This document shows, in pieces, positions 18,666 through 28,539 of a DNA stretch of 64,000 bases (the stretch's first letter is position 1; every line of letters begins with the position of its first letter). A model generated the notes under the pieces. It was not told the origin of the DNA. It saw nothing but the letters and a program-made list of their open reading frames with translations, and made no database searches. The translations under genes were made by a program, and so were the position numbers. Source of the DNA: Variovorax gossypii (GTDB lineage Bacteria; Pseudomonadota; Gammaproteobacteria; Burkholderiales; Burkholderiaceae_C). The DNA lies in NCBI RefSeq assembly GCF_003965815.1, contig NZ_RXOE01000002.1, positions 496,001 through 560,000 of the forward strand, given 5' to 3'.

Positions 18666-19955
18666 ATGAAACTGCGACACCTCGCCTGGACGCTGCTCGC
18701 GCTCGTCGTGCTCGGCGCCGCTGCCGCCGGCGGCATCGTGGCGATGAACCTGCGCGGCGAAGACCCGTTGCCCGCGCAGGCCGAAGCCTTCCAGTCCACG
18801 CCGCAACTCGTCGAGCGCGGGCGCTACCTCGCGCTGGCCGGCAACTGCGCGGGCTGCCACACCACGCGCGGCGGCGAGCCCTACGCGGGCGGCATGCCGA
18901 TCGACACGCCCTTCGGCACCGTCTATTCGAGCAATCTCACGCCCGACGACAAGGCCGGCATCGGCAGCTGGAGCAGCGCGCATTTCTGGCGCGCGATGCA
19001 CAACGGCCGCAGCAAGGACGGGCGGCTGCTGTATCCGGCGTTCCCATACCCCAGCTTCACGCAGGTGACGCGCGAGGACTCCGACGCGATCTACGCCTAC
19101 CTGCGCAGCGTGCCGCCGGCGCCGGAGCCCAACAGGGCGCACCGGCTGCGCTTTCCCTACGACACGCAGGCGGCGCTGGCCGTGTGGCGCGCGCTCTCTT
19201 TCAAGCCCGAGCCCTTCGTCGCCAATGCCGGCAAGCCCGCCGAATGGAACCGGGGCGCCTACCTGGTCAACGGCCTCGGCCATTGCATCGCCTGCCACGG
19301 CAGCCGCAACTCGCTGGGCGCGACCGAGACGAAGCTGGGGCTGTCGGGCGGCCTCATCGCCGTCGAGAACTGGTATGCGCCATCGCTCACCGATCCGCAT
19401 GAAGCCGGCGTGGCCGACTGGCCCGCTGCCGATGTGGTGGCTCTGCTCAAGAACGGCACTGCGCCACGCGGATCGGTCATGGGGCCGATGGCCGACGTGG
19501 TGTTCCGCAGCACGCAGTACCTGAGCGAGGCCGACCTGACAGCGATGGCGAACTACCTCAAGGATCTGCCTGACGCGCCGAAGGCCGAAGCCCCGGCCGT
19601 CGCAGCAGCGAAGGCCCCGATCCGCCGCGACGCCGGCTCCATGGCGCGCGGCGCGAAGATCTACGACCAGCGCTGCGCCTACTGCCATGGCGACCAGGGG
19701 CAGGGCGCGGCGGGCGCCTATCCGCCGTTGGCGGGCAATCGCGCCGTGAACATGGCGCGGCCCACCAACCTGATCCAGGTGATCTCGCACGGCGGCTTCC
19801 TGCCTTCGACTTCGGGCAACCCACGCCCCTACGGCATGCCGCCCTTCGGCCAGACGCTGGACGCGGCCGAGGTAGCAGCCGTGCTCACCTACGTGCGCGG
19901 CTCCTGGGGCAACGACAGCGCGCCGGTCACGCAGCTCGACACGATGCGGCGCTGA
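18666..19955 (+). CDS. Triheme cytochrome c, membrane-anchored dehydrogenase-type subunit
   Basis: A 429-aa protein with an uncleaved N-terminal membrane helix (LAWTLLALVVLGAAAAGG) and three heme c motifs: CAGCH, CIACH and CAYCH. This order and length match the cytochrome subunits of periplasmic alcohol, aldehyde and gluconate dehydrogenases, which pass electrons to quinone or oxidases. It follows the diheme cytochrome in one operon, without an adjacent catalytic subunit. Confidence 0.88.
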   Translation: MKLRHLAWTLLALVVLGAAAAGGIVAMNLRGEDPLPAQAEAFQSTPQLVERGRYLALAGNCAGCHTTRGGEPYAGGMPIDTPFGTVYSSNLTPDDKAGIGSWSSAHFWRAMHNGRSKDGRLLYPAFPYPSFTQVTREDSDAIYAYLRSVPPAPEPNRAHRLRFPYDTQAALAVWRALSFKPEPFVANAGKPAEWNRGAYLVNGLGHCIACHGSRNSLGATETKLGLSGGLIAVENWYAPSLTDPHEAGVADWPAADVVALLKNGTAPRGSVMGPMADVVFRSTQYLSEADLTAMANYLKDLPDAPKAEAPAVAAAKAPIRRDAGSMARGAKIYDQRCAYCHGDQGQGAAGAYPPLAGNRAVNMARPTNLIQVISHGGFLPSTSGNPRPYGMPPFGQTLDAAEVAAVLTYVRGSWGNDSAPVTQLDTMRR

Positions 19956-19967
19956 TCGACCGATCGA

Positions 19968-21977
19968 TCAGATGTTCGTGCTGGAGGGAATCCGGCTCGG
20001 CAGCAGATGTTCGTAGGGCCGCGCACGCGTGGCGTTCCGCTGGCCGATGGTGGCCTCGATGCCGGCGAGCGCATTGCGGAAGCGCTCCAGCGGCCCGCCT
20101 TGCCCCGCGATGGCAGGGTCCAGCAGCACCGGCAGGTGCGGGAACACGTTGTCCTTGTATTCGCCCAGCGGCCGGTAGTACACGCCGCCGAGGATGTGGA
20201 ACAGCAGGATCTGCTCCTGCGCCGCCAGCCGCGAGGGCAGCATCTGCGACCAGCTCGCCTCGTTCTGCCCGGTGCTGCTCGTCGGCGCCGGCGTGCCTTC
20301 GGTGCCCGCGCTGAAGGGCGCATAGGTCATCACCGAATACTGCGGGAAGTTCACCGCCGCGTGCTGCGCGCTGGCGTTGAAGATGATGGCAGTGAGCACG
20401 TCGATCAGCTGCGCGCGCGTGGTGATCGCGCGGAAGCCGTGCACCTTGCCGCTGGTGGCCAGCTCGGTGGCCCAGGCCTTGAGCTCGTAGTCGCCGGTCA
20501 CGTCGGCGTCGCTCAGGTAGTAGGTGCCGACGTAGTCGCCCACCCACTGCGCGATCGCGTTCCACACCAGCAGTGCGTCGTCGCGGTACGGGTAGTCGGG
20601 CAGCGCGGTCGCATCGTCCACGCCGCGCGTGCGCAGGTCGTTGGGCAGCATCATGCGGTCGTAGAAGTCGTAGGCCAGCCGGTCGCGGCCGCACTGCTGC
20701 TGCAGCGTCTCGATGGGCGCGGCGAGGATCACGTCGCCCGTGGTCAGCGGCGCCATGATGATCAGCGTCGCGGCCTCGTTGATGAACATCGCGCCTTCCA
20801 GGTGCGGCGACAGCAGCCGGCTCAGCGGATGCGCGGTCGCAAGCTGGCGCTGCGTGGCCATCGCGAAGGCTTCCGACAACAGGTGCGTGCGACCCAGGTG
20901 CACGAACATCTCGTGGTAGTTGAAGTCGGCCACCTGCACCACGGTCTTGGCCGATTGCCAGGCCCAGTACGCCTCTGCGTTGGCCGTGTCGTCCACGCGC
21001 AGGAGGATCGCGTTCGCGGCCGGGTCCTGCCCGCATTGAATGGCGACCGGTACCAGCGAGCGGCCGGTCTTCGGCCGCGCGAACAGCGCGATGGGCGCGT
21101 GGATGTAGCCCGTGCCCGTGAGCGGCTTGATCTGCGGGCCGGCGGGCGCCATGTCGCCCAGGCCTTCGTAGTCGAGGATGTAGAGCCGGCCCGAGGCGGC
21201 AGCGTCGGCGAGGCTGTCGCCCGCGCCCATCACCTGCCGGTATTGCGCGTCGCCCAGCGGGAACTTCGCCGGCAGCGCGCTCGCGCGCTGGATCAGCATC
21301 GGGTTGGGCCCCGACACGCGCATGGCGGCGAACAGGTCGTTGTCGTGCAGCAGTTGCGCGATGGCGGGCTTCTCGATGGTGACGAAGAGGGCGTCGTATT
21401 GAGCCACCGTCTTCGGACCGTTCAGTGCGCCCAACGGGCCCTGCGACAGCAGGTCGTGGTGGATCTGCTTGAGCTGCGTGGCGATGTCGCCCGCCGTGCC
21501 GGTGAGCGTGCCCAGCAGCGCCAGCACCGCGGCCGGCAGCGTCGACAGCCCGCCGTTGGCGGCCAGCAGCTGGTCGAAGCTGGCCTGCAGGCTCGCGAGC
21601 CGCGTGCGCAGGTTGTCGAGCGACTGCAGGCTGCCCGAGGCCAGCGCGCTGGTGGCGAACGAAGCCGCGAAATTGGTGACGGCTTCCAGCGCCTTCGCGA
21701 TCGTCTTGAGCTGGTGCTCCAGCGCCGGCAGCTCGGTCGCGGGCACCACAGCGCCCATCGGCACGCCGGCCAGGTTGATGTGCGATTCGGTCCAGAGATA
21801 GGTCGCCTGCCGCCCCACCAGCTCGAGCCGCCGCAGCGTGGCGCTGATCGGATCGATCTTCTGCGGCAGCGTGGGCTTGAGCACCGGCAGCGCGGCCGAG
21901 GCGGTGGAAGTCTTGCCGGCCAGCAGGCTCAGGCCGCCCGCCGAGGCGGACCATTTGAGGATGTCTCTGCGCTTCAT
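19968..21977 (-). CDS. Secreted bacterial lipoxygenase
   Basis: A 669-aa protein with a twin-arginine-like leader (KRRDILKWSASAGG) ending near STASA. All five iron ligands of lipoxygenases can be placed: H355 and H360 in YHEMFVHLGRTH, H539 and N543 in QHAAVNFPQY, and the C-terminal isoleucine I669 (SSTNI). It should therefore oxygenate polyunsaturated fatty acids such as arachidonate or linoleate in the periplasm or outside the cell, like Pseudomonas LoxA, which is similar in length. The ATG at 21977 is chosen for the leader. It converges with the cytochrome operon with only 12 bp between. Confidence 0.92.
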   Translation of the reverse strand: MKRRDILKWSASAGGLSLLAGKTSTASAALPVLKPTLPQKIDPISATLRRLELVGRQATYLWTESHINLAGVPMGAVVPATELPALEHQLKTIAKALEAVTNFAASFATSALASGSLQSLDNLRTRLASLQASFDQLLAANGGLSTLPAAVLALLGTLTGTAGDIATQLKQIHHDLLSQGPLGALNGPKTVAQYDALFVTIEKPAIAQLLHDNDLFAAMRVSGPNPMLIQRASALPAKFPLGDAQYRQVMGAGDSLADAAASGRLYILDYEGLGDMAPAGPQIKPLTGTGYIHAPIALFARPKTGRSLVPVAIQCGQDPAANAILLRVDDTANAEAYWAWQSAKTVVQVADFNYHEMFVHLGRTHLLSEAFAMATQRQLATAHPLSRLLSPHLEGAMFINEAATLIIMAPLTTGDVILAAPIETLQQQCGRDRLAYDFYDRMMLPNDLRTRGVDDATALPDYPYRDDALLVWNAIAQWVGDYVGTYYLSDADVTGDYELKAWATELATSGKVHGFRAITTRAQLIDVLTAIIFNASAQHAAVNFPQYSVMTYAPFSAGTEGTPAPTSSTGQNEASWSQMLPSRLAAQEQILLFHILGGVYYRPLGEYKDNVFPHLPVLLDPAIAGQGGPLERFRNALAGIEATIGQRNATRARPYEHLLPSRIPSSTNI

Positions 21978-22154
21978 CGGGGAGTTCCCTGTCGTTATGA
22001 ATCTTGGGAAGGCCGACGGGGTGGTCGGCCACAAAATCGAACGCTCGTTCTATTTGTGGCCGGATTCTGCGGAGGGGCTCCGGCGTTGGCAATCAGGGTT
22101 GCTGCCTACCTCGAAGGTGCACAGCAACCGCGCCGGAAGCGGGTCAGGATGCAG

Positions 22155-23582
22155 TCAGGCGGCGGTATGCGGATGACGCGCGGCTTCGTACAGCGTGTGC
22201 GCCAGGTCACGGTGCCTTGCCAGCAGCGGCGACAGCTCGAGCCCGGTGAATTCGCCATTGCGGATGCGGACCGTGCCACCGATCACGCTCAGCGACACCG
22301 ATGCCGGCGTGCAGAACACCAGCGCAGCCACCGGGTCGTGCCCCGCGCCCGCGTGCGCGACGCCGCGCATGTCGAAGGCCACGATGTCCGCCGACATGCC
22401 GGGCGCGATTGAGCCGATGTCGTCGCGGCCCAGCACTTGTGCACCGCCCAGCGTGGCGATTTCGAGTGCCTCGCGCGCAGTCATCGCGGCCGGGCCGTAG
22501 CCCACGCGCTGCAGCAGCATCGCCTGCCGCGCCTCTCCCAGCATGTGCGCGCCGTCGTTCGACGCGCTGCCGTCCACGCCCAGCCCCACGGGCACGCCCG
22601 CGCGGCGCATCGTACCGATGGGCGCGATGCCCGAGGCCAGCCGCATGTTGGAGCAGGGGCAGTGCGCAACGCCGGTGCCGGTGCGGCCGAAGAGCGCGAT
22701 ACCAGCTTCGTCGAGCTTCACGCAGTGCGCGTGCCACACGTCGCGGCCGACCCAGCCCAGGTCTTCGGCGTACTCGGCCGGCGTCATGCCGAACTTCTCG
22801 CGTGAATAGGCCACGTCGTTGTCGTTCTCGGCCAGGTGCGTGTGCAGCGACACGCCGCGCTCGCGCGCGAGTTCGGCCGACAGGCGCATCAGGTCGCGCG
22901 ACACCGAGAACGGCGAGCAGGGCGCGAGCACGATGCGGCGCATCGAATGGCGCGAAGCGTCGTGCCAGCGGTCGATGAGCCGTTCGCTGTCGCGCAGGAT
23001 CGCTTCCTCGGTCTCCACCACCTCGTCGGGCGGCAGGCCGCCGGCGCTGCGGCCCACGCTCATGCTGCCGCGCGCCGCGTGGAAGCGCATTCCCATTGCG
23101 TCGGCCGCCTCGATGGAGTCGTCGAGCCGCGAGCCGTTGGGAAACAGGTAGAGATGGTCGCTGGTGGTGGTGCAGCCAGAGAGCATCAGCTCGGCCATCG
23201 CGGTCTGCGTCGATACGCGGATCATCTCGGGCGTGAGGCGCGCCCACAGCAGGTACAGGTTGGTGAGCCAGCCGAAGAGCTCGGCGTCCTGCGCTTCGGG
23301 CACCGCGCGCGTGAGGCTCTGGTACATGTGGTGGTGCGTGTTGACCAGGCCGGGCATCACGACGTGGCCGTGCATGTCGATGGCCTCGGCGCGGCCTTCG
23401 CGCAGGGCGTCGAGATACACCGCCGGCAACTGCGCGGTCTCGCCGACCCAGGCGATGGCGGGCCCTTGCATCACCACCGCGCCGTCGCGGATCTCGCGTC
23501 GCGCCGCGTCCATGGTGACCAGCACGTCGGCGTGCCGGACGATGCGCAGCGGGGAGGGCGTGGTGGCGGTGGAAGTGTTCAT
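22155..23582 (-). CDS. 8-oxoguanine deaminase-like amidohydrolase
   Basis: A 475-aa member of the cytosine deaminase/atrazine hydrolase branch of amidohydrolases. Metal-site motifs are NTHHHMYQ near residue 90, a histidine in HTHLAEN, the HAHCVKLDE block and aspartate in GLGVDGSASND. These fit 8-oxoguanine deaminases (8-oxoguanine to urate), though other aminopurines or triazines are possible. It lies 4 bp after a purine permease gene, supporting a purine substrate. Start at ATG 23582, six codons inside the longest frame, gives the best N-terminus. Confidence 0.82.
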   Translation of the reverse strand: MNTSTATTPSPLRIVRHADVLVTMDAARREIRDGAVVMQGPAIAWVGETAQLPAVYLDALREGRAEAIDMHGHVVMPGLVNTHHHMYQSLTRAVPEAQDAELFGWLTNLYLLWARLTPEMIRVSTQTAMAELMLSGCTTTSDHLYLFPNGSRLDDSIEAADAMGMRFHAARGSMSVGRSAGGLPPDEVVETEEAILRDSERLIDRWHDASRHSMRRIVLAPCSPFSVSRDLMRLSAELARERGVSLHTHLAENDNDVAYSREKFGMTPAEYAEDLGWVGRDVWHAHCVKLDEAGIALFGRTGTGVAHCPCSNMRLASGIAPIGTMRRAGVPVGLGVDGSASNDGAHMLGEARQAMLLQRVGYGPAAMTAREALEIATLGGAQVLGRDDIGSIAPGMSADIVAFDMRGVAHAGAGHDPVAALVFCTPASVSLSVIGGTVRIRNGEFTGLELSPLLARHRDLAHTLYEAARHPHTAA

Positions 23583-23586
23583 GATG

Positions 23587-25002
23587 TCATTCGGTCCCAT
23601 GCGAGGTGCGCGCCGCCAGTGTGAAGGATCGCTCCCTCGACAGCACGCCGTTGTAGAAAAGATTGAGCAGCACCGCGGCGCAGGTGCCGAGCACGATGCC
23701 GCTGTGCGTCAGCGGATGCGTCCAGGCCGGAAAGTGCTGGAAGAAGTTCGGCGACAGCGTGGGGATCAGCCCCAGGCCGATGGAGATCGCGATCACGTAC
23801 AGCGCATGGCGGTTCTGCGAATGGTCGATCTCGCCGAGGATGCGCACGCCCGTGGCCGCCACCATGCCGAACATCACGATGCCCGCGCCGCCGAGCACGA
23901 ACTGCGGCACCGAGGCCACGATATGCGCGATTTTCGGGAAGAGCGCGAGCGCGATGAGCAGCACGCCGCCGCCGGCCGCCACGTAGCGCGAGCGCACGCC
24001 GGTCACCGTCACCAGCCCCACGTTCTGCGAGAACGAGGTGTACGGGAATGTGTTGAACACGCCACCGATCACCGTGCCCAGGCCGTCGGCGCGCAGGCCG
24101 CGCGTCAGCGCATCGGTGCCCACCTTGCGGCCTGTGATCTCGCCGAGCGCGAGGAACATGCCGGTGGATTCGACCAGCGTGATCAGCATCACGATGCACA
24201 TCGAGGCGATGGCCGTGAGCTCGAAGCGCGGCATGCCGAAGTGAAAGGGCGTGGTCACCGCGACCCAGCTTGCCTCGGCCAGCCCGTCGAAGTGCATGCG
24301 CCCGAGCGTCAGCGACAGGCCGACGCCGAAGACGATGCCCAGCAGCACCGCGATGTTGGCGACCAGGCCTTTGCCGAAGCGCGTGATCGCGATGATCACC
24401 AGCAGCACGGCCGCCGCGATCGCCAGGTTCACCGGCTCGCCGTAGGCGGGATTGGCCACCGCATGCGCCACGCCGTCGACCATGCGGGTCGCGGTGGGCT
24501 GCCCGCCCGCGGCCCAGTTGATGGCCACGCCCATGAGCGACACGCCGATCAGCGTGATGACCGTGCCCGTCACCAGCGGAGGAAACACGCCCAGCACCCG
24601 CCCCATCAATGGCGCAACCAGCATGCCGAACACCCCCGCCACGATGGTGGCGCCGTAGATCGCGGGCAGGCCCAGCGAGGGGTCGATGCCGATGGCGATC
24701 ATCGGGCCGACCGCCGCGAAGGTCACGCCCATCATCACCGGCATGCGAATGCCGAAGCGCCAGAAGCCGATGGCCTGCACCAGCGTGGCGATGCCCGCGG
24801 CGAACAGGTCTGCGTTGATGAGGAAGGCGATGTCGGCCTTGGAGAGGCCGAGCGCGCCGCCCACGATGAGCGGCACCGCCACCGTGCCCGCGTACATCAC
24901 GAGCACGTGCTGCAGGCTCAGCGCACCGCAGCGGCCGAGGGGAAGCTTCTGGTCGACCCCTTCGCCGTCTCCTGCGGGGGTCTTTTTATCGTTCGAAAGC
25001 AT
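23587..25002 (-). CDS. NCS2 family purine/xanthine permease
   Basis: A 471-aa inner-membrane symporter with about 14 helices. The NCS2 signature SQNVGLVTVTGVRSRYV is complete, and the N-terminal LGRCGALSLQHVLVMYAG and second QH motif are normal. It takes up xanthine, urate or related purines with protons. It is co-transcribed with the deaminase 4 bp downstream, and a LysR regulator follows on the same strand beyond a 121-bp gap, which together form a purine salvage unit. Confidence 0.9.
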   Translation of the reverse strand: MLSNDKKTPAGDGEGVDQKLPLGRCGALSLQHVLVMYAGTVAVPLIVGGALGLSKADIAFLINADLFAAGIATLVQAIGFWRFGIRMPVMMGVTFAAVGPMIAIGIDPSLGLPAIYGATIVAGVFGMLVAPLMGRVLGVFPPLVTGTVITLIGVSLMGVAINWAAGGQPTATRMVDGVAHAVANPAYGEPVNLAIAAAVLLVIIAITRFGKGLVANIAVLLGIVFGVGLSLTLGRMHFDGLAEASWVAVTTPFHFGMPRFELTAIASMCIVMLITLVESTGMFLALGEITGRKVGTDALTRGLRADGLGTVIGGVFNTFPYTSFSQNVGLVTVTGVRSRYVAAGGGVLLIALALFPKIAHIVASVPQFVLGGAGIVMFGMVAATGVRILGEIDHSQNRHALYVIAISIGLGLIPTLSPNFFQHFPAWTHPLTHSGIVLGTCAAVLLNLFYNGVLSRERSFTLAARTSHGTE

Positions 25003-25123
25003 GTGGACCTTTCTTTCCTGCCGATGAACCGGCGCGGCAGTCTAGGAGCGATGCATTCGCACGCGCAAAGTCAATAAATGACCCGCCCTGTGCACAAAAA
25101 GTGGACGACCTCCGGCGACGAAA

Positions 25124-26026
25124 TCAGGACGCCAGCAGCTCGTCGAGGCAGGCCACCAGGTGGTTCGCGAACAGCTCGGCCGCGGGGCTCGGAGGCTGCG
25201 AGGCGCGGGTCTCGAGCGTGAGTGTCTGGGCGCGCAGCGCGGCGTCGCGCAACGGAACGAAGACCAGCGAGCCCTCCTGCCGATCCTCGTCGACGTCGAG
25301 CCGGTTGAGCAGCGTGATGCCGCCGCCCTGGCGCACCAGCCGGCGCATGAGCGCGGTGGATGTGGTTTCGACGACCGGCGAGGCGCTGACCCCCGAGAGC
25401 CCGAAGGCCGCATCGAGGATGGGCCGGATCGACAGCGAAGGCGCCGGCAGGATCAGCGGATAGCCGACGCACTCGGCCAGCACCGTCGTCGCATGCGCGG
25501 TCAGCGGATGGCCGGGCGGCACCACCGCGCCGATCGGCCACTCGCTGGCGAACAGCGTGCGAAAGCCGGCGGTGCCGGGCACGTCGTAGGCCAGCGCCAG
25601 GTCGGCATCACCCTCGCTCACGCTGCGCAGCACCGCCGCGATCGGCAGGCCGAGCAGCTTGAGCTGGATGCCGGGGTGCGCCTCGCGAAAGCGCTGCACC
25701 ACGGCGGGAAGGAAGGAGTCGGCCAGGCCCGCCGTGGTGGCTAGCGTGACCTCGCCCTGGCGCAGCCCGCGCACGGCCTCGATACGCTGGCGCACCAGGT
25801 CGAACTCGTGCAGCGTGCCGCGCGCGTGGGCCAGCACGATCTCGCCCACGGGCGTGAGCTTCAGCGTGTTGTGGATGCGCTCGAAGAGCGGGGCACCCAG
25901 CTCCTCCTCGAGATTCAGGATCTGCCGGTTGACCGCCGTGGGCACCACATGCAGCTGCTCGGCCGCCTTGCGGATCGAGCCCGCGCGAACCACCTCGACG
26001 AAATAGCGAATGACCTTGGCGTGCAT
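25124..26026 (-). CDS. LysR family transcriptional regulator
   Basis: A 300-aa regulator: N-terminal winged helix (RYFVEVVRAGSIRKAAEQLHV, recognition helix PTAVNRQILNLEEELG) and a substrate-binding co-inducer domain from about residue 90. It is encoded on the same strand, upstream of the purine permease and deaminase (121-bp gap), so purine-responsive control of them is the simplest guess. It is followed upstream by the phospholipase gene, 47 bp away. Confidence 0.88.
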   Translation of the reverse strand: MHAKVIRYFVEVVRAGSIRKAAEQLHVVPTAVNRQILNLEEELGAPLFERIHNTLKLTPVGEIVLAHARGTLHEFDLVRQRIEAVRGLRQGEVTLATTAGLADSFLPAVVQRFREAHPGIQLKLLGLPIAAVLRSVSEGDADLALAYDVPGTAGFRTLFASEWPIGAVVPPGHPLTAHATTVLAECVGYPLILPAPSLSIRPILDAAFGLSGVSASPVVETTSTALMRRLVRQGGGITLLNRLDVDEDRQEGSLVFVPLRDAALRAQTLTLETRASQPPSPAAELFANHLVACLDELLAS

Positions 26027-26073
26027 GTTTCCCCCGCGCCGCTGGGGGCGCGGGGCGAATCATGCATGCGGGT

Positions 26074-28320
26074 TCAGAGGTCGGGCAAGCCCATGGCCGG
26101 GTCGCTCACCGTGTGCTTGCCGGTTTCGACGCGGCCGGCGAAGCGGCGGTAGTAGGCGGGGTCGGCGTCGCAGGTGACCGCGAAGTCGTACCACTGGCCG
26201 CTGGCTGCGAGATCCCAGGGCTGGTCTGCGTTGGCGCCGCCGTTCACGGTCGCGGTCCAGGGGCCGTCGCTGCGGTAGGCCTTGGCGGTGATCGTGAACC
26301 TGCACGCGGCCTTGCCGTCGTTGCGCATGTTCAGGTAGACGTTGCCGTTGGTGATGTCGTAGCACACGCGCACCTCGGGCTGCGCCGCACCACCCGCGCG
26401 CAGGGTGTTGAGGTTGCCCTTGAAATGGCGGTGGAAGCCGTTGGGGCCGAGCACCCACAGGTCGTAGGCACCGGCGTCGTCGGCCATCGCGGCCCAACTG
26501 TCGTCGAGTGCCTTGCCGGCCTCGAGCATGTAGCGGCGCGGCAGGCGGTCGAGATGCAGCCTGTCGTAGACGTGGAACACGGCGGCGGCCTTGCCGGTGT
26601 TGAGGAAGAGCAGCTTGAGCTTTCCTCCGACCGCATCGGCGAGGGCGCTGGTGTGCAGCTCGTAGGGCAGCGCGCGCGAGGGCCGCGTGCCGGTGGGCTG
26701 GCGCGGCAACTGCGGATCGGGCGGCAGCGGCACCTGCGTCAGCGCTTCCTGGTCGAGGCGCAGCTTGTCGGCCTCGGTCCTGTTCCTGCGGCCGGTGAGC
26801 GTGGGCAGAGTCTCGCTGTTGGGCGTGGCGAAGTTGAAGGCGCTCGTGAGGTCGCCGCACACCGCACGGCGGAATGGCGAGATGTTCGGTTCCTTCACGC
26901 CGAATCGCGCCTCGATGAAGCGCAGCACCGAGGTGTGGTCGAACACCTGCGAGTTGACCCAGCCACCGCGGCTCCACGGCGAAAGCACGTACAGCGGCAC
27001 GCGCGGACCGGGGCCGAACACGCGACCGTCGGGCGCGGGCTGCGAGGTGCTGCCTTCCGGCGGCGGTTGCGTGAAGTACTCGTGCGCCATGTCGGCATCG
27101 ACGAGCGTGGTCTTGCCGGCCTTCGACTTGTCGGGGTTGACCGAAGGCGCGGAAGGCGAGGGCACGTGGTCGAAGTAGCCGTCGTTCTCGTCGAAGTTGA
27201 CCAGCAGCACGGTCTTGCTCCAGACCTCGGGCACGGCCGTGAGCGCGTCCAGGATTTCCTGCAGGAACCAGGCGCCCTGTACAGGGCTCGACGGGCCCGG
27301 GTGCTCGCAATAGACGGAGGGCGCGTTGATCCAGCTCACCTGCGGCAGGCGGCCGGCCTTGATGTCGCGCCTGAAGGCGTCGAGGTATTCCTCCGGCTTG
27401 CTGCCCGGCAGGGTGTTGGCGATGCCCTTGTAGAGCGGGTTGCCCGGGTTGTCGCTGGCGGCGTCGTAGGCGTGATAGGGCGCTGCCTGGCCGCTGTCGG
27501 AATAGGGCACGTTGGGCTCGCCGCCGCTGGAGACGGGAAAGGGCGAAGCCCGGTTGGCACGCCTGAACTGGCGGAAGGCGCCGAGCATGTTGTCGCCCCA
27601 TTCGTCGGGCATGTTCTGGTAGCAGATCCAGCTCACGCCGGCGTCTTCGAGCCGCTCGGCGTAGGTCTTCCACGTGTAGCCGGTGTTCACCGCCGATGCG
27701 CGCCCGTCGAGCCAGTCCCATTCGTTGGTGACGTAGGCCACGCCCTGGGCGGTCGGCCCGTTGGTGCCGGTCAGGTGGAAGGAGCGATTGGCGTCGGTGC
27801 CGGTGTGCATCGCGCAGTGGTAGCTGTCGCACAGCGTGAAGGCGTTGGCCAGCGAGAACTGGAACGGCACCTCGGCTTCCTTGAAGTAGCCCATGGCCGC
27901 GCTCGTCTTGTGGCGCGCCCATTGGGAGATGCGGCCGTTATCCCAGGCGTCCTGGCTGTCGCCCCAGGAGTGCGGCGTGCCGCTCACACGCTGCGCGTTG
28001 CCCTTGGTCTGGTCGAGGTGGTAGGGCAGCACGATCTTGCCGTCGGCATCGCCCTGCTGCCACACGTTGCGCCCGCCCGGCAGCGGAACGGTGAAGCGGT
28101 CGCCGAAGCCGCGAACGCCCGGCAGCATGCCGAAGTAGTGGTCGAAGGAGCGGTTCTCCTGCATCAGGATGACGATGTGCTCGACGTCCTTGATCGTGCC
28201 GGTCTTGTTGTTGGCCGGAATGGCGAGCGCGCGGCGGATGCTCGGCGGAAACGCACTGAGTGCGAGGGCTGCGGCGCCGGTGGTGGCGGTGCCCGTGAGG
28301 AACTTGCGGCGTGAATTCAT
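26074..28320 (-). CDS. Phospholipase C, phosphocholine-specific type, Tat-exported
   Basis: A 748-aa phosphoesterase of the PlcH/PlcN and acid phosphatase superfamily. The leader SRRKFLTG is a textbook twin-arginine motif followed by a hydrophobic stretch. The catalytic N-terminus has ENRSFDHYFG and the later NFDENDGYFDHV block; the C-terminus carries the two beta-sandwich repeats found in these enzymes. It should hydrolyse phosphatidylcholine or sphingomyelin head groups. Pseudomonas relatives use Tat and then T2SS for export, and a full T2SS lies about 1 kb away. A small lipoprotein gene sits 33 bp upstream on the same strand. Confidence 0.92.
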   Translation of the reverse strand: MNSRRKFLTGTATTGAAALALSAFPPSIRRALAIPANNKTGTIKDVEHIVILMQENRSFDHYFGMLPGVRGFGDRFTVPLPGGRNVWQQGDADGKIVLPYHLDQTKGNAQRVSGTPHSWGDSQDAWDNGRISQWARHKTSAAMGYFKEAEVPFQFSLANAFTLCDSYHCAMHTGTDANRSFHLTGTNGPTAQGVAYVTNEWDWLDGRASAVNTGYTWKTYAERLEDAGVSWICYQNMPDEWGDNMLGAFRQFRRANRASPFPVSSGGEPNVPYSDSGQAAPYHAYDAASDNPGNPLYKGIANTLPGSKPEEYLDAFRRDIKAGRLPQVSWINAPSVYCEHPGPSSPVQGAWFLQEILDALTAVPEVWSKTVLLVNFDENDGYFDHVPSPSAPSVNPDKSKAGKTTLVDADMAHEYFTQPPPEGSTSQPAPDGRVFGPGPRVPLYVLSPWSRGGWVNSQVFDHTSVLRFIEARFGVKEPNISPFRRAVCGDLTSAFNFATPNSETLPTLTGRRNRTEADKLRLDQEALTQVPLPPDPQLPRQPTGTRPSRALPYELHTSALADAVGGKLKLLFLNTGKAAAVFHVYDRLHLDRLPRRYMLEAGKALDDSWAAMADDAGAYDLWVLGPNGFHRHFKGNLNTLRAGGAAQPEVRVCYDITNGNVYLNMRNDGKAACRFTITAKAYRSDGPWTATVNGGANADQPWDLAASGQWYDFAVTCDADPAYYRRFAGRVETGKHTVSDPAMGLPDL

Positions 28321-28353
28321 GGGGAAGGCTTCTTGTCGTGTTTCTTCGGGCGC

Positions 28354-28539
28354 TCAGGGTGCGCAGCGTTTCTCGGGCTTGACGCCGGTGTCCGGCGGGG
28401 GCGTCGTGGTGGGCGGAGTGACCGTGCCGGGCAGGCCGGCGAAACCGCCGCCACCACCGCTTCCGCCGCAGGCGGAAAGTACACAGGCAACGAAGAACAG
28501 CGCGCAGGCGTGACGCGCGCGCGAGGTGACGAGTCGCAT
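28354..28539 (-). CDS. Small glycine/proline-rich lipoprotein
   Basis: Sixty-one residues: basic n-region (MRLVTSRARH), hydrophobic core, lipobox LSAC, then a low-complexity tail of glycines followed by TPPTTTPPP and KPEKRC. It probably ends up as an acylated envelope peptide. Its place just upstream of the phospholipase gene suggests one transcript. Function unknown. The ATG at 28539 is followed by the leader and preceded by a GAGGAT purine stretch. Confidence 0.6.
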   Translation of the reverse strand: MRLVTSRARHACALFFVACVLSACGGSGGGGGFAGLPGTVTPPTTTPPPDTGVKPEKRCAP

